Assembly: GCA_965223305.1 (NCBI GenBank)
Contig: CBDCWT010000034.1
Span: forward strand, 1-64,000
DNA length: 64,000 nucleotides
Direction: 5' to 3'
DNA from: CBDCWT01 sp965223305
Lineage (GTDB): Bacteria > Planctomycetota > Planctomycetia > Pirellulales > Pirellulaceae
Positions within the stretch are counted from its first letter, which is position 1. The number at the start of each line of letters is the position of its first letter. The translations under genes were made by a program, and so were the position numbers. Positions 27,600-35,572 of the stretch are shown here, in pieces. Below the pieces are notes generated by a model that saw nothing but the letters and a program-made list of their open reading frames with translations, had not been told where the DNA came from and did no database searches.

Positions 27600-30500
27600 C
27601 TACGCTTCGTCAACCAACCGGCCTAGGAACTCGAACAGACCAGAATGGTCTCGGTCCCGGATTTCCGCCATCGCTTCCATGACCTGATCGACATTCTCCG
27701 CCTGCTCAGCGGCCGAGCCGTTAAGTACTTCGGCAGCAAAATCAGCAGATACGACAGTGGGAGTGTCAGGACGCCGAATCACTGTGTCGTTGTTCCGCAC
27801 AGCCCACACCAGGCTCACGTCACCGGAGCTCGAATCGGATGTCGGCAGTGGAGCTACTTCGGTGGACTCTTCGGCGCTGTAGTTTTCGAGGAATCGATCG
27901 ATAGGCAGTCGGTCCCAAGCCCGGTAGCTCGGAAGCAAACCACGAGTCGCCGTTTGGCGAGCCGGTAGAGCCGTCCGCGCAAGAGGACCGCCCTCGTCGG
28001 CCGCCGGTGCTGGTTTTGCCGCTGCGGTGTTGCCACCTGCGTTGGTCACGATGCCGGCGGGCACAGGGGGAATTTCCGCGACGGGCAGCAGAGCGGCCAC
28101 TTGAGCGACCAGTGACGCGTCCGCCGCGTTCAGCCGTTCGTTGCCGCTGATGTCACCCATAATTACCGGATCAGTCACCGGCGAAGAGGAAAAGCCGCTG
28201 TCCAGCAGTGCGGCGACTCGAGCCACCAGTGCCGCGTCGCTGGCGTTGACGCGACCGTTGCCGGAAGCATCACCAAAATAGGCGGCCACTTGGACGCCAT
28301 CATCATCGATAACCGGCAGCGGAGTACCCCCGGAGTCCAACACTGTAATCCCCTGGACGTCGAGCAGGTTTGCCGCGCCGTAGTTTTCATTAGCATTAGC
28401 GGTTGGCACCTGGGCACGGAGATTCACAAAGGTCTGGCCGCCGGCGGGTAGGTCCGTGGGGCTGGTGAAGGTGATAATCGCGAAACCAGGAATGGGGCGA
28501 TTGAGGGATACGGTCGATCCCTCCGGCATGCCAGCGGCAACGGTGGCTGCGGTAATCTCCAGGAGCGCCGCATTGTAGCTGATTTGTAAACTAACCGATC
28601 GAACCCCACTCCCGTCGCTGAGCGACAGCGGAATACCATCGCTCGTATCGGCCGGCAGATTCACGGTCTGACCGGGGCCCCGCACGAAGTCCGGAAGGCC
28701 AACGGTTACTGCATTGGGAGCGGCCGCGGCGACGGGAAAGGTAGCTACGAAGTCGTCTCCTGTGGCGCCGTTTCCATCGCCGTCCAGCAAGGCCCCCGAC
28801 GTTGTCCTAAAGCCGTCGTTCCCGCTGCGCAAGGTTACGGTGTAGCTGTCCGGCGCGAGCGTTCCTCCCGTCTTGACGAAGGTCAGTGTGCGAAGCGACG
28901 GGTCGACCGTCAAATTGCCGCTGACTGGTCCAGTCGATTGGCCTTGCAAGACGACGTCGGTCGGACCGTGGCTACTTGATTGCGTGTCATAGATGTTGAG
29001 CACATCGACGTCGACATCGTTGTTGAACAACGCGACAAAACCGGTGTTGGTCGGGATCAGTGCCGTGACCGACAGGCCGTCCACGTCGTCGTCAACGTTG
29101 ACTACGGTGATGTCGTCCACTGGCCGTCCACTAAAGACCGGGTCGGTGCTAATGGCCGGCGCTGTTACAATCGTGTACTCGATGTCGCCATCCACAAGGT
29201 CGTCGTTGACGCCTGTGACCGTGACGACTTGCGGTGTCGTCCAATTGGTGGTGGTAAACACGACTTTCGTCGGAAAGACGGTGCCTTCGGTGGCATCGCT
29301 TGAGCTAAGTCCGATCTCGACATCCGCGGTGGGCGGTGTCTGCAGCGAAACGGTAAACGTGGCTTGGCCGCTGGCTTCGGTCGTGGTCAGTCCGTCGGTT
29401 GGGTCGATCACGATTCCGCCGGCATCGTTGTCGGTAATCTCGACGAACTCTTGCAGGGCGAAGGCGTCCTGGTATTCAGTCGCCTCGGTGACGATCGAGT
29501 GGTTGATATAGGCTTCGTGAATCCCTTCAGCCAGCGAGTCGTCGACCGCAGTTACCCGTACAGACTGCGGAACATCCCAGTTCGACGGCGTGAAAACCAG
29601 GTAGTTATTACTCGGCTGATTGTCGTCAACAGCCGTGACCTGGTTGCCGACAGTGCCAAGCGAGATGGTCACATCCTGAGTCGGGGCGAGGGTCAAGACG
29701 AGGTCGTAGGTGTCACCTGCCCCGCCTTCGGTGACGTTGGTCTCGCCCTCGGTGGGAATCGCGACTACTCCGCCAAACTCGTCGTCGAAAATATTGACAA
29801 TCACGCGGGGCATGCCGACTGCTTGATACGCAGGATCGGCGCTCGAGCTGATGTGAACCACCGAACCGCGATGGAACGCCTCCTCGATCAGATCGTCAAT
29901 GGCGGTGACGTGGACGGTTTGAGGCGTGTCCCAGTTGGACGGTGTGAAGGTCAGGAACGAGTTACCGAGGTTGGCAGCGTCGACGGCGGCGAGATCCCCA
30001 TCGGGATTGGAGAGAGTGATGGTGACATCGGCCGTAGGTTGCTGGGTCAGCACAATCTGGTACTGATCGGCCAAGCCGATTTCGCTGACTGTCGTATGCG
30101 ATCCGTTTTCGATAATCTGCGCACCTGCGCCGTTGGGATCAATGATCTGATGGACCTGCTCGTTCAAATCGAAGTGGACCTCGCTGGTGCCGTCGACATT
30201 CATTTGGCGAAAGTCTAACTGGATCTGATCGATCCAACCGGACTTGCCCGCCACCGCGAATCCTTCGAGCCATCCGCTGGTCATCAGATCGGAGCCGAAC
30301 ACACCATCCAGTCCCGGAACAATGTCGATCACCAGCCACTGCAAATCGGTCCACACCAAGTCGATTCCCGACTGGGTAGGAACGTGAACCTCGTCGAAGA
30401 GAAATACGGGTACGCTGGTCGCACCTCCAATACCACCTACGGTTTCGAAGCGGGCGAAGTTGGCGTCGTTTTCGTCGAGGACACCGTCGTCATTCGAATC

Positions 30501-31364
30501 CAACCCGAGTTGGAATCCTAAACTAGTCGAGAGCACACTGACTTGTGCACCTGTGTCGAAGAGGAAGTTGCCTCCTGCCGCTACGCCGTTGTGCATCGTG
30601 TAAGCCGTCAAGAAAGGAACATCACCCCACATGGGTGGGCAGCAGCCTGAGATGACATAAGGCTCCGGCTCGAACTCCAGTCGATTGTCAACATCGATCG
30701 TATAGCGGTGCCCGTTGGATGCAGGAACCTCCTCCTCAAACTCGACGCCCATAAACAGGTCGAGTCCCTGCACTGTTTCCCAGACGGAATAGTCCAGCGT
30801 CGTCACTCGGTCGACCATGGTCGGCATTCCGATGACTCCCCACGGACCGAACTGGCTGAAGTCGTTGTCTGGATCGGAGATGATGCGACTGTCCAAAAGG
30901 GTATTCCTGACACCATTCTTTCCCGCAAAATCGAACCGGTAAGATGCCGAGATATCGAACAGCTGAGTACCCGCGACGCCTACTTCCTCGAACTTCCCTT
31001 CGACTTGATAAGGATAAGGTGGGTCCGACATCTCGCGGATGGCGGTGGCCATCATGATCGATGTGTTCGCCCCGGTGTCGAGCAGCATCGAGTTGAAGAC
31101 CTGCGGGCCGACGGATCCAGTGCCTGCGGCGTCGGTCAGCAACTCAACGGTGACGCGCGGCTGATCCCAGGCAACGTTGTCGGATGGGCCCAGATCGATA
31201 TACGGGATGCCGTCCCGCGCGGTTGCTGTGAGTAACAACCGCGGTTCGAGTCGTTCCAGCGGACAGAGCCGGCGTCGCTCCAGCTTGCGGCGGCCGTGTT
31301 TCGATTTGGCGAGAACTGTTTTCCGAGCACTCACAATTCCGTGCCTTCCGTTTAAGAGGCGCAC
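27600..31364 (-). CDS. Secreted bilobal aspartic-protease-like protein with Calx-beta, cohesin-like and dockerin modules
   Basis: This 1254-residue protein has a basic N-terminus with LERLEPRLLL (37-46), a canonical LEPR-XLL motif. Two related lobes follow, each with an aspartic-protease active-site motif: LLDTGANTSIM (Asp96) with later GVIGM, and LFDTGAQVSVL (Asp270) with later GVFGSD. The second lobe contains an EF-hand-like loop (DSNDDGVLDENDANF). Three Calx-beta-like domains (about 390-800) precede the module shared with the protein at 12974-16366: a linker domain, a cohesin-like domain and paired dockerin repeats (DASGNGRVNASDA, DISGNERLNAADA), then a unique acidic tail. It is predicted to be exported and cell-surface associated. 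Two complete lobes suggest a pepsin-like monomer or fused retropepsins; activity is unproven. Confidence 0.8.
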   Translation of the reverse strand: MRLLNGRHGIVSARKTVLAKSKHGRRKLERRRLCPLERLEPRLLLTATARDGIPYIDLGPSDNVAWDQPRVTVELLTDAAGTGSVGPQVFNSMLLDTGANTSIMMATAIREMSDPPYPYQVEGKFEEVGVAGTQLFDISASYRFDFAGKNGVRNTLLDSRIISDPDNDFSQFGPWGVIGMPTMVDRVTTLDYSVWETVQGLDLFMGVEFEEEVPASNGHRYTIDVDNRLEFEPEPYVISGCCPPMWGDVPFLTAYTMHNGVAAGGNFLFDTGAQVSVLSTSLGFQLGLDSNDDGVLDENDANFARFETVGGIGGATSVPVFLFDEVHVPTQSGIDLVWTDLQWLVIDIVPGLDGVFGSDLMTSGWLEGFAVAGKSGWIDQIQLDFRQMNVDGTSEVHFDLNEQVHQIIDPNGAGAQIIENGSHTTVSEIGLADQYQIVLTQQPTADVTITLSNPDGDLAAVDAANLGNSFLTFTPSNWDTPQTVHVTAIDDLIEEAFHRGSVVHISSSADPAYQAVGMPRVIVNIFDDEFGGVVAIPTEGETNVTEGGAGDTYDLVLTLAPTQDVTISLGTVGNQVTAVDDNQPSNNYLVFTPSNWDVPQSVRVTAVDDSLAEGIHEAYINHSIVTEATEYQDAFALQEFVEITDNDAGGIVIDPTDGLTTTEASGQATFTVSLQTPPTADVEIGLSSSDATEGTVFPTKVVFTTTNWTTPQVVTVTGVNDDLVDGDIEYTIVTAPAISTDPVFSGRPVDDITVVNVDDDVDGLSVTALIPTNTGFVALFNNDVDVDVLNIYDTQSSSHGPTDVVLQGQSTGPVSGNLTVDPSLRTLTFVKTGGTLAPDSYTVTLRSGNDGFRTTSGALLDGDGNGATGDDFVATFPVAAAAPNAVTVGLPDFVRGPGQTVNLPADTSDGIPLSLSDGSGVRSVSLQISYNAALLEITAATVAAGMPEGSTVSLNRPIPGFAIITFTSPTDLPAGGQTFVNLRAQVPTANANENYGAANLLDVQGITVLDSGGTPLPVIDDDGVQVAAYFGDASGNGRVNASDAALVARVAALLDSGFSSSPVTDPVIMGDISGNERLNAADASLVAQVAALLPVAEIPPVPAGIVTNAGGNTAAAKPAPAADEGGPLARTALPARQTATRGLLPSYRAWDRLPIDRFLENYSAEESTEVAPLPTSDSSSGDVSLVWAVRNNDTVIRRPDTPTVVSADFAAEVLNGSAAEQAENVDQVMEAMAEIRDRDHSGLFEFLGRLVDEA

Positions 31365-31860
31365 TTCCAGTGCGACCGATCAGATAAAGAAAAGTAGTTG
31401 GCGCGCCACAACCAGCTCCGGTGCCTCTCTCCCAGGTAGAAGAGGAACCAGCGCATAGCACTCCGATTGGTCCGAGATAAGGGACTAAGTACGACTTAGT
31501 CGCATCTGGCCGCTCTGGGGTTCCAACCAGAGCCAACATTCCACAGTCATTTTAATGCAAGTTGCTGTCCGCCCGAATCTTATTGCGGTGCGAATTCGAG
31601 CCGCTTACGAGGGAATACGGCAGGCGAACGGCTAACTCGTCCGATGCATGAGGTGTGCCGGAGAACGGCCTGAGGGATGACGCAATACCGTAAGTGACGT
31701 TGCAGCAAACGGTTAGGGACTGCTTCGGCTTGCAGGGCGGATCCGGGGGGCGGCCAGATTCTGCGGCATAGCGGCAACATACAGTCGCAATTTGCCGACT
31801 CAAATCGGAGCAGGTGCTACGCGGCGTCCCCCAGGGCCACAGAGACGAGGGCGCTGGGAG
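31365..31860. other. Non-coding stretch upstream of the protease-like gene
   Basis: About 500 bases hold the presumed promoter of the protease-like gene (reading left) and the end of the small gene at 31861. Small open frames here have no ribosome site or recognisable product, and I see no repeat of the families found elsewhere. Confidence 0.5.
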
Positions 31861-32088
31861 TCAGGCTTCGATCGCAATGGGGACTCTGACGGCCGCGTTC
31901 GCTAGATGAAACGCCGACTCGACCTTGCTGAAGCCGGGAAAGAGCTTCTCGTGGCGCTTTAGCCGCTCCCGTTCGCTGATGAGGCCGATGGCGGCCAAGC
32001 GATTGATTTCGCGAAGTTTCTCCAGCTTCGGACCAAACTCTTTTTCGAATTTGGCGTCCAGAAACGCGAGGTACTCGGACCGGCGCAT
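31861..32088 (-). CDS. Small 75-residue hypothetical protein, SHOCT-like
   Basis: The product starts MRRSEYLAFLDAKFEKEFG and contains KLEKLREINRLAAIGLISER, which resembles the short C-terminal helical hairpin called SHOCT, although the match is weak. ATG 32088 is chosen because GAGGAAG lies about eight bases upstream; the open frame extends 103 codons further but that part has no coding look. The function is unknown. It stands alone between two unrelated genes. Confidence 0.5.
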   Translation of the reverse strand: MRRSEYLAFLDAKFEKEFGPKLEKLREINRLAAIGLISERERLKRHEKLFPGFSKVESAFHLANAAVRVPIAIEA

Positions 32089-32440
32089 AGAACTACTTCC
32101 TCTTCTCTTAAAATTGATGCCTCGTTTGTGGATGAGCGTTGTCCGCAATTGCGCTGCGGGTGGGTCACCCACGGGGCTGGCAGGTTCCAATTGCCAGCGT
32201 CGTAATGATACCACGACCGTCCAGTCGCGTGCACCACTCGGTGAGGCCAGAAAGTGGTTTACGCTTGTTTTTATTGGTGCCCCAGGCGCCACGATTGCCG
32301 AAAGACGTTTTCTTACTGCAGTTGGGATAGTTTGGCTAACACCTTTGACCTCCCACAGGCGGTTGCAGAAAAATAGGGTTGAACTCAGTATGGACACCTG
32401 GGATGGTGATTCAGCGTGTTGTTAGCAGTCGGAGATAACG

Positions 32441-32974
32441 ATGACGCGTGACGAAAATGTCAAGGCGGGATGGACGGGGCGTTTTTTTGAGGATTTCGGA
32501 GTAGGCGATATCTATCGCTTCCCCTACGGCAGAACGGTCACCGAACTAGACAATTCGCTGTTCACCCATCTGACGCTGAACGGGAATCCACTACACTTTG
32601 ACGCGGAGTACACCCGCCGTTCGCAATGGGGGCGGATCCTGGTGAACAGCACTTTTACCTTGGGGTTGGTGACCGGGATGAGCGTCAGCGACGTAAGTCA
32701 GAATGCGGTGGCCAACCTCGGCTGGGAGAACGTGCGGTTGCCGAACCCCGTCTTTGTGGGGGACACACTGTATTGCGAGTCGGAGGTTATCGGAAAGCGC
32801 GAATCTCGATCGCATCCCGAGGCGGGAATTGTGACTGTCCGGTCATACGGGATCAACCAGGATGGCCAGATCGTGATCGACCTGACTCGTCACGTCATGA
32901 TTTACAAGAAAGAACACTCGCCGGCACGAAACAGCTTCCCAAGCATGGAAAGCCCGCGCGAGGACGCTCCGTAG
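32441..32974 (+). CDS. MaoC-like acyl-CoA hydratase (itaconyl/mesaconyl-CoA hydratase-like)
   Basis: The 177-residue protein has a hot-dog fold of the MaoC dehydratase type. FEDFGVGDIYRFPYGRTVTE opens it, and the catalytic Asp/His pair typical of the family is probably in LNGNPLHFDAEYTRRSQWG. Its later part, GWENVRLPNPVFVGDTLYCE, is typical of hydratases acting on branched CoA esters. It is followed by CitE-like lyase and CaiB-like CoA-transferase genes. Such trios occur for itaconate or mesaconate/citramalate metabolism (CoA activation, hydration, cleavage to acetyl-CoA and a 2-oxoacid). The gene itself is intact. The exact substrate is not known. Confidence 0.8.
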   Translation: MTRDENVKAGWTGRFFEDFGVGDIYRFPYGRTVTELDNSLFTHLTLNGNPLHFDAEYTRRSQWGRILVNSTFTLGLVTGMSVSDVSQNAVANLGWENVRLPNPVFVGDTLYCESEVIGKRESRSHPEAGIVTVRSYGINQDGQIVIDLTRHVMIYKKEHSPARNSFPSMESPREDAP

Positions 32975-32994
32975 CGGCAAGGTGGTGACCACGC

Positions 32995-33904
32995 GTGCAG
33001 ATTCTTCGCTCTTGGCTGTTCGTTCCCGGCAATCAGCCGCGGATGCTGGACAAATCCCGGCAATTGGCGGCGGATGTCGTGGTCTACGACCTGGAGGACA
33101 GTGTACCGCGGTCGGAGAAGACCGCCGCGCGGGAGTTGGTGGGCAGGGCGCTCGACACACCGGGCGGCCGATCGCGGCGCTACGTGCGCGTGACCGAGTT
33201 AGAGCGCGGGTCGCTGGAGGAGGACCTGCGAGTGGTCGTGCGACCCGGTCTCGCCGGCCTCGTGTTGCCGAAGGTCGAGGATCCCGCTCAGGTACGGCAG
33301 CTTGACACGCTGCTGAGAGAGGGGGAGCAGGCTGCAGCGTTACCGGCCGGAAGCGTCAATACGGTGGCCTCAATCGAGAGCGCCAGGGGCTTGGTCGCGG
33401 CGGCAGGCGATTGCGGGCAGCTCCCAGCGGCTGGTAGGTTTGATGTTCGGTGCGGAAGATTTTCAGTTGGACGTGGGTTCGCTCTGTTTCGCCGACGCGT
33501 CGGCCAGTCGCCTGGAGTACGCTCGATCGTCGGTCGTGATCGCAGCCGCCAGTAGTGGTCTGATAGCGATCGATCGCGTTGTGGTGGACTATAGCAGCGA
33601 CCAGCTGCTGGTTGAAGACAGCCGGCTTGGCCGTCGGTTGGGCTTCGCCGGTAAGGCGGTGATTCACCCGGCTCAAATCGGCGTTGTCAACGAACAGTTT
33701 AGTCCCCATCCCGAGGACGTGGCCGCAGCACAGCAGTTGATCGACGCATATGAAGTGGGTCTGGGCAGTGGAAGTGGAGCCGTGTCAGTGGACGGAAAGA
33801 TGGTGGACCTACCGGTCGTGGAGAAGGCGCGGCGGATCGTGGAATTCGCCAAGGCTGCCGGCAAGATCGACGGCTCACCTGCGGTCGGGGACGAAGGTTC
33901 CTAG
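32995..33904 (+). pseudogene. HpcH/HpaI (CitE-like) acyl-CoA lyase, interrupted by a frameshift
   Basis: The CitE family cleaves malyl- or citramalyl-CoA type esters to acetyl-CoA and a 2-oxoacid. The first frame (GTG 32995) gives LRSWLFVPGNQPRMLDKSRQ and VVYDLEDSVPRSEKTAAREL, and continues to about 33410. The rest, QRLVGLMFGAEDFQLDVGS, GFAGKAVIHPAQIGVVNEQF and the C-terminus, is in the next frame. A single extra base around 33405-33425 explains the break, since the reconstructed protein aligns with the family without a gap. The gene is either a recent pseudogene or has a sequence error. It lies 20 bases after the MaoC gene and two bases before the CaiB-like start codon. Confidence 0.8.
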
Positions 33905-33906
33905 CT

Positions 33907-35109
33907 ATGAGCCAACCTTCCGCACCGCTGAACGGAATTCGTGTTGTAGCGGTCGAGCAATTCGGGCGCCGGACCTTGGGCCACGATGCTCTTGGCTGAC
34001 TTGGGCGCCGAGGTGATCAAGATCGAGAATCCACTCACCGACGGGGACGTTGGCCGGCATGTGCCGCCTTACCTGGGTGACAAGGACAGCGTCTATTTTC
34101 AGAGTTTCAATCGGAACAAGAAGAGCATCACGCTCAACCTCCGCCACCCCCGCGCCCGGCAGGTGCTGCATCCTCTAGTAGCCCGCTCCGATTGCGTCTT
34201 CAACAACCTCCGCGGCGACCTACCTGCCGACATGGGACTTGACTACGCCGCGCTGTGTGAAGTCAAGCCATCGATTGTCTGCGCGTCACTTTCCGCATAC
34301 GGCCGAGCCGGGGCCCGTGCAAGCGAGCCCGGATACGACTACTTGATGCAGGGATACGCCGGCTGGATGAGCCTGACCGGCGACCCGGACGGCCCGCCGC
34401 AGAAAGCGGGCTTGTCACTGGTCGATCTCACCGCGGGGATCATGGCCAGCTTGGGTTTGGTCAGTTCCATCATGCGAGCCAGAGAAACGGGGGTTGGATG
34501 CGACGTCGACGTGAGTTTATTTGACACTGCACTCTCAGAGCTCGCCTACGTCGCCGCGTGGCACCTGACCAGGGGCTACGAGCCTCAGCGCACAGCAGAC
34601 TCATCCCATCCGTCGCAGGTGCCAAGCCAACTGCTGCCGACCAAGGATGGATGGTTGGTCGTGATGTGTGCCAAAGAGCGCTTCTACCAGAACCTGGTGA
34701 GCATCCTGGGTGCCCCGGAGCTGGGCCAGGATCCTCGCTTTCGCACCTTCTCCGATCGACTGGCTCATCGTGACCAGCTCCAGCCGCTGCTGAAGGCCCG
34801 CACGGTGACCAAGACAACCGCGGACTGGCTGCAACTTCTCAAAGGGCACGTCCCCTGTGCCCCGTGTCAACACCGTCCGCGAAGCATTCGAGGACCCCAC
34901 AGGTAGCGGTAGACAAGATGGTGATCGAGACGCAACACCCCGAGTTCGGAGTCGTCCGTCAGGTAGCCAGCCCGATCAAGATTAGCGACTACGAGCACCC
35001 GCATCAGCGTGGCCCGTTGCTTGGCGAACACACGGACGATGTGTTGCAAGAGCTGCTGGAGTTGACACCGGATCAGCTCCAAGCGCTGCGCGACGATGGC
35101 GTGTTGTAG
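33907..35109 (+). pseudogene. CaiB/BaiF family III CoA-transferase, three frameshifts
   Basis: Family III CoA-transferases move CoA between carboxylic acids. ATG 33907 starts MSQPSAPLNGIRVVAVEQFG, but the frame stops at about 33999. One extra base near 33967 restores GAGPWATMLLADLGAEVIKI and the long open stretch to 34906, with the catalytic aspartate probably in SEPGYDYLMQGYAGWMSLTG. Two further extra bases near 34865 and 34899 restore PVNTVREAFEDPQ and the C-terminal VIETQHPEFGVVRQVASPIK to 35109. With three bases removed the protein has the normal family length of about 400. In the trio it would supply the activated CoA ester. Decay or sequence error cannot be told apart here. Confidence 0.8.
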
Positions 35110-35224
35110 CTGCAATCCGTTCGTTGTGTTTTTGCACCAAGGCCAGCGGGCTTCTGCAAAACTATGCTCGTTGGGGCTCGGGGCAACGCCGTTGAGGACT
35201 TCTTCCCGACGTTCCGCCCTATCC

Positions 35225-35284
35225 GATCGTAGCCGAACTCACCAGATCGTAGCCGAACTCGCCAGATCGTAGCCGAACTCGCCA
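35225..35284. repeat. Three tandem 20-bp units
   Basis: GATCGTAGCCGAACTCACCA at 35225-35244 is followed by two identical copies of GATCGTAGCCGAACTCGCCA (35245-35264 and 35265-35284). The unit is the left arm of the family A palindrome, so the array looks like slippage duplication inside one element. Confidence 0.85.
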
Positions 35285-35358
35285 GAGTTTGGTGGACTGC
35301 TAGTTCGTCCAAATTCTGGAGAATTCGACTGGTCCCAAATTCTGGCGAATTCGGCTAC
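35269..35358. repeat. Family A palindromic element, enlarged copy (copy 2)
   Basis: The left arm (35269-35292, GTAGCCGAACTCGCCAGAGT...) and right arm (35335-35358, ...GGCGAATTCGGCTAC) are inverted repeats with two mismatches. Compared with the 64-bp copies, this one has about 26 extra bases because the right-arm start is present twice. The rest of the region 35110-35572 holds no gene; it contains the promoter of the beta-helix gene. Confidence 0.75.
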
Positions 35359-35572
35359 CAGAAATCCTTAGTGGCGTTCGGCGCGGGGCAGCGGTCGCGA
35401 GGAAAAGGGCGAATTCGTTCCCAGCCTCGTCACAGTTTGTGACCTAGACTTTCTTCAGAGGGTGGTTCTCGTGTTGATGTGGATCTTTCTGTCCACCTGT
35501 GGACCCTTTGCTTTTCTACCCCAATGATGAAGCGATGAGATCGTATCTGTGAAAGCGGTCTCCGGAGAAACC

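Noticed and set aside
31552..31803. 83-codon minus-strand frame between the protease-like and small genes
   Set aside because: There is no ribosome site, domain or coding-like codon pattern.
35225..35284. Tandem 20-bp units as iterons of a replication origin
   Set aside because: They are duplications of the family A arm, with no DnaA, replication gene or AT-rich region nearby.
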